From: Caryophanales bacterium UBA7476
GTDB taxonomy: Bacteria > Bacillota_I > Bacilli_A > RF39 > UBA660
Direction of reading: 5' to 3'
Length of the DNA stretch: 6,002 bases
Assembly: GCA_002477275.1 (NCBI GenBank)
Contig: DLOU01000050.1
Span: 13,118 to 19,119, forward strand
The notes under the pieces were generated by a model that had not been told where the DNA came from, searched no databases, and worked only from the letters and a program-made list of their open reading frames with translations. Below are positions 1 through 6,002 of the stretch, piece by piece. Within the stretch, counting starts at the first letter, position 1. Each line of letters opens with the position of its first letter. Made by a program: the position numbers and the translations under genes.

Positions 1-620
1 TTCATACTGATGCTACTCAGGTAATTGGTAAGAAGAATATTAATTTTGATTCTGTTGATTTAGTTAGTATGTCTAGCCAAAAGTTTTATGGAATGAAGGG
101 TGTTGGATGTCTTTTAAAAAATAAAAATATTTTACTTGAACCAATAATTTATGGTGGTAAATCTACTACAGAATTTAGAAGTGGAACACCAGCTACACCT
201 TTGATAGTAAGTTTTGCTAAGGCTTTAAGACTTGCTTATATTGATTTAGATAAACGTTATGATTATGTTTTAGAATTAAGTGATTATTTAAAAGAAAAAT
301 TAGAAAGCATATCTGGAATAGTTATTAATTCTACGAAAAATAGTATTCCACATATTGTTAACTTTAGTATTAATGGTATTAAAGCAGAAACACTTCTTCA
401 TGCTCTTGAGGAAGAAGAAATATATATTTCTACTAGAACTGCTTGTAATAAAAGTGATGATTATAGTGAAGCTGTTTTTGATGTTACTAAAGATTTAACT
501 CGAAGTAAACATAGCTTAAGAGTAAGTATTTCATATTTAACTACAAAAGAAGAAATAGATAAATTTTTAGATGTATTAGAAAATAAGATTTCTATATTAA
601 GTAAATTAGACTATAGATAA
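1..620 (+). CDS. Cysteine desulfurase, NifS/IscS class (5' end missing)
   Basis: PLP-dependent enzyme that removes sulfur from L-cysteine, giving alanine and an enzyme persulfide used for Fe-S clusters or tRNA thiolation in the cytoplasm. The reading frame is open from the left edge (first whole codon at base 3), so about 205 residues of a protein usually near 380 are present. Visible motifs: HTDATQ at bases 3-20, whose Asp and Gln contact the PLP ring; SSQK at 72-83, with the Schiff-base Lys at 81-83; the RSGTPATP segment from 177; and the catalytic-loop Cys in STRTAC at 444-446. The C-terminal LRVSISYLTTKEEID segment is typical of the family. The residue before the Lys is Gln, where E. coli IscS has His. 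An ATG at 69 is internal and not the real start. Firmicutes copies often sit next to thiI, but here a terminator follows directly, so the sulfur acceptor is not shown. The class is sure, the subgroup is not. Confidence 0.93.
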   Translation, partial: HTDATQVIGKKNINFDSVDLVSMSSQKFYGMKGVGCLLKNKNILLEPIIYGGKSTTEFRSGTPATPLIVSFAKALRLAYIDLDKRYDYVLELSDYLKEKLESISGIVINSTKNSIPHIVNFSINGIKAETLLHALEEEEIYISTRTACNKSDDYSEAVFDVTKDLTRSKHSLRVSISYLTTKEEIDKFLDVLENKISILSKLDYR

Positions 621-636
621 AATATAGTCTTTTTTT
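608..636 (+). terminator. Intrinsic terminator of the desulfurase gene
   Basis: An 8-bp perfect stem (AGACTATA at 608-615 with TATAGTCT at 623-630) closes a 7-base loop and runs into a T tract ending at 636. The left arm is the last coding codons (Asp-Tyr-Arg) and the TAA stop lies in the loop, so terminator and coding sequence overlap. The stem is AT-rich and therefore moderate in strength. Confidence 0.8.
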
Positions 637-697
637 GTAAAGTTTTGTAAATTATATGCATTATTTTTTTATCTAATCATTTATTTGTTTTTATTTA

Positions 698-725
698 TGT
701 TAAAATTTATTTAAGAATAGGAGGG
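698..725 (+). promoter_or_regulatory. Extended -10 promoter and RBS of the GH73 gene
   Basis: TGTTAAAAT at 698-706 fits an extended -10 element (TG-N-TAAAAT). No good -35 is seen 17 bases upstream (CATTTA at 678-683), which extended -10 promoters tolerate. A strong ribosome binding site, AGGAGGG at 719-725, lies 6 bases before the ATG at 732 and fixes that start. The implied leader is only about 20 bases, leaving no room for a riboswitch. The rest of 637-697 is AT-rich with no gene seen. Confidence 0.55.
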
Positions 726-731
726 ATATTT

Positions 732-3700
732 ATGAATAAGAAACTTAAGAAAATAGTTTTATTTGTTTTTGTTTCAATTTTTATTATTCCTTTTAATACT
801 TATGCCTTAACTAGAAGTGAACTTTCTTCTAGAAATGTTTGTTCAAATTATGAAGTAGCTATTGCGAAAGAAGATAGAGCAGGTGATTCTAGTAGTACTA
901 GGGTTGAACATATAAATTGTTATGATAATTATTCAGATGCTTTAACTGCTATGAATAATAATAGTGATAAAGATACGATTTTACTTGCAAGAAAAAATAA
1001 TTTTACAAAGATAGTTAATGCAAAAAATGCACTTGTTAATCTAACTTTAAAGGGCAGTAGTGTTGTATATTATTATCCCACTTCTACATCTTGGGATTCA
1101 GATAATTATATGGTTACAAATAGTAGTACAGGTGCAGTTGATGGTGCTTTCTTAGATTATGATGTAAATACTGGTCGTGCTAAAGTAAAAGTAGCAGGTT
1201 ATACTGGGTGGACTTTAGAAGATACATATGATATAGTACCAATTGTTTGGGTTTATTCTATTGGATATTATAGAAGTACTAATGATGAGTTTAAACATTT
1301 CTTTGCTAGAGATATAACAACATCATCTAGCTCAAGTTATGGTATTGCTATTAGTAAGAGACCAGATGGTTTAAGTAACTCTAAAAATTATTTTAGTTAT
1401 GATGGACATTATTTTTATACTGATCAATACAAGATGGTTACAGATTATAAAAATGGTAACTATAATAATGCAGTAAATAAAGATAAACCTTATTATAATT
1501 ATTATCAATATTTACCTAATCATTCTAAGACAAATTATTCTAGTAGTAATATTAATAAATATATTAGAGAAGGTTTAGGTTTTTATTACACAGTTTTTGG
1601 TAATACTTTAGATATTAAAGGTTTTGATACTAGTAGCACTTCAAAATTATATGGTATGGGAACATATTTTATATATGCTCAAGAACAATATGGAGCTAAT
1701 GCAATACTTTCCCTTGGACTAAATAGAAATGAAAGTGGTGAAGGAAGAAGTAAGATTGCTGTACAAAAGAATAATGGTTTTGGACAAGGAGCGGTTGATT
1801 CTTCTCCATTTGGTTCTGCTTATGGTTTCTTAACTTATCAAGGTGGAATCTATAATCATGCACAACACTTTGTTAATGATTTGTATGAAAATGCTAATCA
1901 TTCATATTATAATGGTGGACAATTTGGTAATAAACAAGGTGGATGGAATATTAAGTATGCATCTGATCCATTCTGGGGTGAGAAAGCTGCTTCATATTAT
2001 TACAGATTTGATAGATATTTTGGATTCCAAGATTATAATTTTTATCAGCTTGCTATAAATACTACAACTGTTACAACAAGAAGTCTTCCTAATAATTCTT
2101 CTAAAGCGGTTTACTCAATTAAAAATAAAGAGATTCCAGTAATTATTTTAGAAGAAGTAAAAGGAGAAAAAGTTGGTGGAAGTGATATTTGGTATAAGAT
2201 AGTATCAGATATGAATTTAAATAGTAATAAAGATAGTTATTCATCTTATCCTGAAAAATTTGATTGGGATAATAGTTATGTTTATGTACCTAGTTGCTAT
2301 TTTAAAAAGATTAATACTGCTGTAGATGGTATTAAGTCATTTGATGATATTTATCCATATCAAGAAAATTCTTATAAGTATTCTTTCTATAATGATGGAG
2401 AAAAACTTACTCCTAAAGTTGGAAAAGTAGTTCGTGATACATCATATTATTATGATGGTGGACTTGTTGAAAAAATAAATAAAACTTTACTAAAAGATAA
2501 ATATGTTATGATTTATGATAGAGCTGTTGATACTAATGGAAATGTAGTTAGCTATCAAGTAACTAGTGATTATAAATATGATCAAAAAGAATGGGTTAGA
2601 GCTAGTGATATTGAAGTTATTGGTGGAGCTTATGGAAAACAAACTGTAGTTCCTACTGGATATAGTTCAAATGTATTTAATTCTCCTAGTGAAAGTAGTT
2701 CTATAATAAGTGGTATATATGATGGGGCTTATTTACCAATTCTTGGAGAAGAAAATGGTAGTGATGGCAAAACATACTACAAAGTACCTGTTTCTTTAAC
2801 AAGTAATACTAATAATTATGGTTATACTTTAAAGACAGATAGTGATGCATATATTACTTCATATAATAGTGAAGCTATTGTTAAGAATAATTATCCTGTA
2901 ATTGAAGCAAGTGATTTAGAAACCAAACAAGGAAATAGTATTACACTTAAGTCATTAGTAAAAGTTACTGATGAGGATACTGATATTTCATCTAAACTTG
3001 TTATTACTGGAAGTGTAGATATTAATACACCTGGTTCATATAAAGTTACTTATAGTGTAACTGATAGTGGTAATTTAAAAGCAGAAAAAACAATAACTAT
3101 AACTGTAATTAAAGATGAAGAACCTGTTATAGTTGCTAGTGATAAAGAGATAAATGTAGGTGATGAAATTAACTTATTAGATGAAGTTAGTGCCAGTGAT
3201 AAAGAAGATGGAAACTTAACTAATAAAGTAAAAATTACATCTAATAATTTAAATAATCAAAAAGCTGGAACCTATAGTGTAACTTATAGTGTTACAGATA
3301 GTTATAATCAGATTGTTACAAAAACTATTACAGTAAATGTTATTGATAAAGAAATTGATAATTCTAATACTACTACTGATAATACAACTGAAGATAATTC
3401 TAAAACTACTACTAATGATAATGTTAAATTAGAGAAAAAAGATGGTGAATTCTATCTAAATGAACTTTCTTTTGATAAAGATAAGAAGAAATATCTATTT
3501 AGTGGATACATGATTATAAAGAATACTAATAATAAAGTATCGGATAATATTAAATATGAACTTGCTCTTAAAGATAAAGAAAGTGATAATATACATCTTA
3601 TTCAAATTGATAGATGGACAACTGATGTTCCTTTTGATTTAGGAACAGAAAATGGTTATGATTATTCAGGAAGTTGGTTTAAAGGTTATATTGATTTTAC

Positions 3701-4364
3701 TTCTGATGATTTAGCAGGAGACTATGATGTTTATATGAAAGCATCTAATAGTAATTATTATTCACTTGAAAAAGTAGTTAATTCATACAATATAGATTTT
3801 TCAAGACGTAGTGAAGATAGTAAATATGGTTATAATTTTAAAGTAAATTTATCTTCTAGATATCAAGAACTTACTTTAAATATTAGAAAAGGTTCTTTAA
3901 TTACAACTGGTGTTTCAAATACTTATCGTAACATGTCTAATAATTATGATGATATTAAGTTTGTTAATAATAAATTAAATGTAATTGGAACATCTTATAA
4001 TTATGGAATTAGTTATGATAAAGATAATTTTGTTGAAAGAAAATTAATTTTAGAAAATACAAAAACATTTAAGCAATATACTTTTGATTTAGGATCTACT
4101 AGTTTAGGAAGTTATACTGTTAATATAAAAGATGGAAAAGATAAAACACTTGCTTGGTATAATTCAATGGTTGATGTTAGTGAACTTGAAAAAGGAACTT
4201 ATTCTATGATTGTTTATACTAAAACTAAAGATGTAAGTGATTATGGTGAAATAACTGATGTCTTTGCTATGATTAATGAAGCATCTGCTACTATTAATAA
4301 TAAAAAGTATTCAGTTAGCTTAAATAAAAATAGGGATAATAGATTAGAACTTATAGTTGAATAA
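732..4364 (+). CDS. Secreted multidomain GH73-type N-acetylglucosaminidase (peptidoglycan hydrolase)
   Basis: Exported enzyme predicted to cut the glycan strands of peptidoglycan at GlcNAc, for cell separation or wall turnover. In order: signal peptide 1-25 (Lys-rich start, hydrophobic core, likely cut after TYA); N-terminal domain to about 170 with two Cys (37, 63) and a VKVAGYTGW motif (Trp160) like the wall-binding or SH3-like region of Firmicutes LytD-type proteins; glucosaminidase region about 270-436. In the latter, GMGTYFIYAQEQYGAN (308 onward) precedes NESGEGRS with candidate catalytic Glu334, and YASDPFW (409-415) matches the conserved YATDP-type motif. Then come SH3-like modules at about 440-528, 563-630 and 636-715, Ig-like repeats at 719-793 and 796-872, a Thr/Asn/Asp linker 873-903, and a beta-rich C-terminal part 905-1210. 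There is no LPXTG motif or C-terminal membrane segment, so wall attachment is presumably non-covalent. The gene appears monocistronic, with its own promoter and terminator. The hydrolase class is confident; module edges are estimates by eye. Confidence 0.9.
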   Translation: MNKKLKKIVLFVFVSIFIIPFNTYALTRSELSSRNVCSNYEVAIAKEDRAGDSSSTRVEHINCYDNYSDALTAMNNNSDKDTILLARKNNFTKIVNAKNALVNLTLKGSSVVYYYPTSTSWDSDNYMVTNSSTGAVDGAFLDYDVNTGRAKVKVAGYTGWTLEDTYDIVPIVWVYSIGYYRSTNDEFKHFFARDITTSSSSSYGIAISKRPDGLSNSKNYFSYDGHYFYTDQYKMVTDYKNGNYNNAVNKDKPYYNYYQYLPNHSKTNYSSSNINKYIREGLGFYYTVFGNTLDIKGFDTSSTSKLYGMGTYFIYAQEQYGANAILSLGLNRNESGEGRSKIAVQKNNGFGQGAVDSSPFGSAYGFLTYQGGIYNHAQHFVNDLYENANHSYYNGGQFGNKQGGWNIKYASDPFWGEKAASYYYRFDRYFGFQDYNFYQLAINTTTVTTRSLPNNSSKAVYSIKNKEIPVIILEEVKGEKVGGSDIWYKIVSDMNLNSNKDSYSSYPEKFDWDNSYVYVPSCYFKKINTAVDGIKSFDDIYPYQENSYKYSFYNDGEKLTPKVGKVVRDTSYYYDGGLVEKINKTLLKDKYVMIYDRAVDTNGNVVSYQVTSDYKYDQKEWVRASDIEVIGGAYGKQTVVPTGYSSNVFNSPSESSSIISGIYDGAYLPILGEENGSDGKTYYKVPVSLTSNTNNYGYTLKTDSDAYITSYNSEAIVKNNYPVIEASDLETKQGNSITLKSLVKVTDEDTDISSKLVITGSVDINTPGSYKVTYSVTDSGNLKAEKTITITVIKDEEPVIVASDKEINVGDEINLLDEVSASDKEDGNLTNKVKITSNNLNNQKAGTYSVTYSVTDSYNQIVTKTITVNVIDKEIDNSNTTTDNTTEDNSKTTTNDNVKLEKKDGEFYLNELSFDKDKKKYLFSGYMIIKNTNNKVSDNIKYELALKDKESDNIHLIQIDRWTTDVPFDLGTENGYDYSGSWFKGYIDFTSDDLAGDYDVYMKASNSNYYSLEKVVNSYNIDFSRRSEDSKYGYNFKVNLSSRYQELTLNIRKGSLITTGVSNTYRNMSNNYDDIKFVNNKLNVIGTSYNYGISYDKDNFVERKLILENTKTFKQYTFDLGSTSLGSYTVNIKDGKDKTLAWYNSMVDVSELEKGTYSMIVYTKTKDVSDYGEITDVFAMINEASATINNKKYSVSLNKNRDNRLELIVE
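2886..3347 (+). repeat. Tandem Ig-like domain repeat inside the GH73 protein
   Basis: Two consecutive modules of about 75-78 residues (719-793 and 796-872) share the layout P-V-I-x-A-S-D, then G-x-x-I-x-L near the start, and end in G-(S/T)-Y-x-V-T-Y-S-V-T-D-S followed by K-T-I-T-(I/V)-x-V-I. The GSY and GTY motifs begin at residues 768 and 846, 78 residues apart. This matches bacterial Ig-like domains of the DUF5011 kind, which usually act as rigid spacers or adhesion modules on surface proteins. The DNA copies have diverged, so the duplication is not recent. Confidence 0.75.
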
Positions 4365-4397
4365 AAAAATAAAGCTGTTTTCAGCTTTATTTTTTTT
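4363..4397. terminator. Bidirectional intrinsic terminator between convergent genes
   Basis: A near-perfect hairpin has its inner core GCTG (4374-4377), loop TTTT (4378-4381) and CAGC (4382-4385). It is extended outward by AAATAAA-type and TTTATTT-type arms to about 4363 and 4396. The A run on the left and T run on the right give a U tract to transcripts from either strand. It lies at the stop of the GH73 gene and 19 bases beyond the stop of the minus-strand ferredoxin gene, so it can end both. Confidence 0.85.
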
Positions 4398-4415
4398 ATT
4401 TTTGTTTATTATTAA

Positions 4416-4604
4416 TTATTCTTCTTCAATAGCACTTGTTGGACATGAATCTATAGCGTCTTTAGCACTTTCAACATCTTCTTCAGCAACTTCATCAACA
4501 ATTACACTTGATAATCCTGTGTCATCTATTTCAAATACGTTTGATGCAAGTGCTGCACATGCTCCACATCCAATACATTGATCTTTATTTACTTTTACTT
4601 TCAT
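4416..4604 (-). CDS. Ferredoxin, single [4Fe-4S] cluster
   Basis: Small soluble cytoplasmic electron carrier of 62 residues. CIGCGAC at residues 10-16 gives three cluster ligands (Cys10, 13, 16), and Cys54 in SCPTSAI gives the fourth, the usual C-x2-C-x2-C ... C-P pattern of monocluster ferredoxins. These are the only four cysteines, so there is no second cluster and no extra disulfide; the position of the second-cluster or disulfide Cys is Ala20. The protein is strongly acidic, ending in three Glu, as expected for docking to reductases. The ATG at 4604-4602 has an AAAGGAAG ribosome binding site (complement of 4610-4617) five bases upstream. It converges on the GH73 gene and diverges from the operon at 4756, so it appears to be a single-gene unit. 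Its redox partner cannot be told from this window. Confidence 0.95.
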   Translation of the reverse strand: MKVKVNKDQCIGCGACAALASNVFEIDDTGLSSVIVDEVAEEDVESAKDAIDSCPTSAIEEE

Positions 4605-4631
4605 AGTATCTTCCTTTCTTTAGTTATATAT

Positions 4632-4660
4632 AAAATATCATATTTCTTTTTATAAAACAA
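4632..4660 (-). promoter_or_regulatory. Predicted ferredoxin promoter (extended -10 with weak -35)
   Basis: On the minus strand TATGATATTTT (complement of 4632-4642) fits an extended -10 with hexamer TATTTT at 4637-4632. TTGTTT (complement of 4655-4660) lies exactly 17 bases upstream as a -35. Transcription would begin near 4625, giving a leader of about 20 bases. The -10 lies in one arm of the inverted repeat and the -35 touches the other. Confidence 0.5.
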
Positions 4661-4671
4661 TATGATATTTT
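4632..4671. repeat. Perfect 13-bp inverted repeat over the ferredoxin promoter
   Basis: The left arm at 4632-4644 (AAAATATCATATT) is the exact reverse complement of the right arm at 4659-4671 (AATATGATATTTT), with a 14-base spacer. Each arm is itself a near-palindrome around one base: 4633-4645 as 6+1+6 and 4659-4669 as 5+1+5. The two centres are 25 bases apart. Because the predicted ferredoxin start site is outside the repeat, a DNA operator, or two back-to-back extended -10 promoters, is more likely than an RNA hairpin in the leader. Confidence 0.7.
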
Positions 4672-4701
4672 GTTCTTACTTTACATTTTTTAATTTTTAA
4701 C

Positions 4702-4752
4702 TTCCAATAAATCTTATTATATGATAAAATTAATATAATAGAGGTAGGTGAT
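4702..4752 (+). promoter_or_regulatory. Predicted promoter and RBS of the tail-anchored protein operon
   Basis: TATGATAAAAT at 4720-4730 fits an extended -10 (hexamer TAAAAT at 4725-4730), with a weak -35 TTCCAA at 4702-4707, 17 bases upstream. A Shine-Dalgarno stretch GAGGTAGGTGAT at 4741-4752 follows. Its AGGTGAT part pairs with the 16S tail and leaves 7 bases between the GG at 4747-4748 and the TTG at 4756. This favours the TTG over the in-frame ATG at 4768, which would be 19 bases away. Confidence 0.55.
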
Positions 4753-4755
4753 AGG

Positions 4756-5700
4756 TTGGAACGTAGGATGCGAAGATATGATGAAGTCAGCGATACTCCT
4801 AAGATGAGTAGAAGTGAGTTAAATCAAGATTTATATAATAGTCTTAATGGTACCAACTCATTTACTACTTATACAGATGTAAACAAAGCCAACCAGTATG
4901 TATTAGATGCAACTAGTAAGAGTTATAGAACTAGAGAAGGATATCAAAAATTAAAGGAATATGGTGATTTAGTACCTAAACCTAAAGTAAAAAAAGAGCT
5001 CGATGACTTTACTAATCTTTATAAAGAAACAGAAAATAAAGTCTATGATATTAATAGTGTTATAGAAGAAGCAAAAAAGAATAGAAAAAATTCAGAAGAA
5101 GAGGAAAAAAGAAGATTAAAAAATACTAGTTATAATATTTTTTCTGATTTTTCTAACGAGAAACTTGAAGAGTATAAGAAAAATAGGAAAAAAGTAGTTA
5201 GAGCAAATGAAGATGAAATAAAAGAAATTATTAATACTATTACTACTAAAGCTATAAATGGGGAAATTGATCAACAAACTAGTGTGAACTTACTTAGTGA
5301 TTTAATGGCTACACAACAGCTTGATATGGTTGAAGGAATTGATTTATCTACCGATGCTTCTATTCAAGAAGAAATTAAATCATTAGATACCCAGAAAGAA
5401 GAAGATAAAGCTAATGTTGTTCTAAGTGAAGAAGAAATAAAATTAGTGGAAGAAAAGAAAAAGATAGATGATTTAAAAGATCAAGAATTACAAGAAAAAA
5501 ATCAAAGTAAAAATATATTTAAAGATATGGATCAGTCTTTTTATACAAGAAGTATGGATTTATCTGATAAAGACTTTGATATTGATAATGAAGAAGAAAA
5601 TAGTAAGAAGAAACATGCGGGTTTAAAAGTATTTATTATACTTGTTATTCTTGCTTTACTTGCTGCAGTAGGATATTACTTTTATAAAAAATATATGTAG
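4756..5700 (+). CDS. Tail-anchored, charged coiled-coil membrane protein of unknown function
   Basis: I do not recognise a named family. The protein has 314 residues and no signal peptide. One hydrophobic helix at its very C-terminus (about 290-310), flanked by KKK at 284-286 and KK at 311-312, predicts a tail anchor with nearly all of the protein in the cytoplasm. The N-terminal part (about 1-72) is Arg/Tyr/Ser-rich and ends in a REGYQKLKEYGDL segment. Two highly charged helical stretches follow, about 79-146 and 203-250, probably coiled coils, with a less charged helical segment at 152-192 between them. A juxtamembrane segment at 253-277 (NIFKDMDQSFYTRSM and an Asp-rich tail) looks like a linear motif. 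The start is a TTG chosen for its ribosome binding site. It leads an operon, 11 bases ahead of a small downstream gene. A scaffold or adaptor role at the membrane, for example in division or envelope work, is only a guess. Confidence 0.85.
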   Translation: MERRMRRYDEVSDTPKMSRSELNQDLYNSLNGTNSFTTYTDVNKANQYVLDATSKSYRTREGYQKLKEYGDLVPKPKVKKELDDFTNLYKETENKVYDINSVIEEAKKNRKNSEEEEKRRLKNTSYNIFSDFSNEKLEEYKKNRKKVVRANEDEIKEIINTITTKAINGEIDQQTSVNLLSDLMATQQLDMVEGIDLSTDASIQEEIKSLDTQKEEDKANVVLSEEEIKLVEEKKKIDDLKDQELQEKNQSKNIFKDMDQSFYTRSMDLSDKDFDIDNEEENSKKKHAGLKVFIILVILALLAAVGYYFYKKYM

Positions 5701-5711
5701 AGGAGAAATTT

Positions 5712-5954
5712 ATGAATTTAGAAATTGGAAAGATGATTCAATTAGATGGAATTGAATGCTGTGTGTTAAGTATTCAAAATATTGAAAATATGCAATATAT
5801 TTATGTTGCTGAAATGACTGATGATGATATTACAGATAATTTTTATGTATATAGGATTACAGATAAATTTGAAAAGGTAGTAGATTCAGATGAATTAAAG
5901 AAAGTTTTACCTGTTTTTATTCAAAAAATGTCAGCAGATTTGGAAGGGGAGTAG
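5712..5954 (+). CDS. Small acidic protein resembling DUF1292 type
   Basis: An 80-residue cytoplasmic protein with no signal peptide or membrane segment. It reads as a small beta-rich fold: LDGIECCVLSIQNIENMQYIYVAEM, then an acidic turn (DDDITD) and FYVYRITDKFEKVVDSDEL, followed by a C-terminal helix. This layout (question-like DG-x-E-x-x-VL strand, strand ending at YIYVAEM, acidic loop, Y-x-Y-R-I strand, helix) is reminiscent of the DUF1292/YrzB family of Firmicutes, whose function is unknown. The match is by eye and weak. A strong GAGGAGAA site at 5700-5707 precedes the ATG. It lies 11 bases after the tail-anchored protein gene and 3 bases before the next start, so the three are probably co-translated from one transcript. 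Confidence 0.85.
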   Translation: MNLEIGKMIQLDGIECCVLSIQNIENMQYIYVAEMTDDDITDNFYVYRITDKFEKVVDSDELKKVLPVFIQKMSADLEGE

Positions 5955-5957
5955 AAA

Positions 5958-6002
5958 ATGAATAATGAGAATATAATTTTAGAAGGTAATATAGCACCAG
6001 GT
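5958..6002 (+). CDS. Start of a third operon gene, product unknown (cut by window edge)
   Basis: An ATG at 5958 opens a frame of 15 codons (MNNENIILEGNIAPG) that runs off the right edge. A GGGGAG ribosome binding site at 5946-5951 lies 6 bases upstream and overlaps the end of the preceding gene, three bases after whose stop this gene begins. This spacing supports a real co-transcribed gene, but too little is present to name it. Confidence 0.7.
   Translation, partial: MNNENIILEGNIAPG

Noticed and set aside
1843..2058. 71-codon plus-strand frame inside the large gene
   Set aside because: It overlaps the conserved glucosaminidase region in another frame and its Ile/Met-rich composition is that of an out-of-frame shadow.
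3351..3440. Thr/Asn/Asp-rich stretch as a possible nucleotide repeat or frameshift tract
   Set aside because: It is an in-frame low-complexity linker (residues about 873-903) between the Ig-like and C-terminal parts, with no regular unit and no break in the frame.
4357..4581. Plus-strand frame of 74 codons starting with a signal-peptide-like hydrophobic stretch
   Set aside because: It begins inside the end of the GH73 gene, runs through the terminator hairpin and lies antisense to the ferredoxin gene, whose four Cys ligands and ribosome binding site are clear. No good ribosome binding site precedes this ATG, so it is a shadow.
4632..4671. The inverted repeat as a Rho-independent terminator or leader riboswitch
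   Set aside because: The stem is almost all A-T, no gene ends there on either strand, and it lies upstream of the predicted ferredoxin start site rather than in a leader RNA.
4768..5700. ATG at 4768 as start of the tail-anchored protein
   Set aside because: It is 19 bases from the core of the good Shine-Dalgarno sequence, while the TTG at 4756 is 7 bases away. The ATG remains possible but is less likely.

Overview
The window is a 6 kb piece of a low-GC bacterial chromosome. The AT-rich intergenic DNA, strong AGGAGG-type ribosome binding sites, intrinsic terminators and extended -10 promoters suggest a Bacillota/Bacilli-like organism, possibly one of the uncultured gut lineages near Mollicutes (an inference from style and protein similarity, not a taxonomic proof). 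All 11 tryptophans of the large protein are TGG and no complete gene uses TGA as a stop. The genes therefore read cleanly in the standard code, unlike true Mycoplasma. A secreted peptidoglycan hydrolase implies a cell with a murein wall.

Layout: (1) bases 1-620 hold the C-terminal two thirds or so of a cysteine desulfurase (NifS/IscS class), ending in an intrinsic terminator whose stem overlaps its last codons. (2) Bases 732-4364 hold one large secreted multidomain protein of 1210 residues. It has a signal peptide, an N-terminal domain with a GW motif, a GH73-type glucosaminidase domain with candidate catalytic Glu334, about three SH3-like modules, two Ig-like repeats, a Thr/Asn linker and a C-terminal pair of beta-rich modules. 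(3) A bidirectional terminator (4363-4397) separates it from a convergent minus-strand gene (4416-4604) for a small single-cluster [4Fe-4S] ferredoxin. (4) A 151-base divergent region (4605-4755) holds the ferredoxin promoter, a striking 13+13 base perfect inverted repeat and the promoter of the next operon. (5) From 4756 to the right edge, a tightly packed plus-strand operon starts. It encodes a tail-anchored, charged, coiled-coil membrane protein with a TTG start, an 80-residue small protein resembling the DUF1292 type, and the first 15 codons of a third gene.

The genes form four separate transcription units, and the sequence does not show them acting in one pathway. The hydrolase acts in the cell wall, probably in separation or turnover. 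The desulfurase mobilises sulfur for Fe-S clusters or tRNA thiolation. The ferredoxin carries electrons. The last operon is uncharacterised and is the least explained part of the window, together with the inverted repeat in front of it. I see no CRISPR array, mobile element, tRNA or rRNA. Nothing here amounts to a clear new system.
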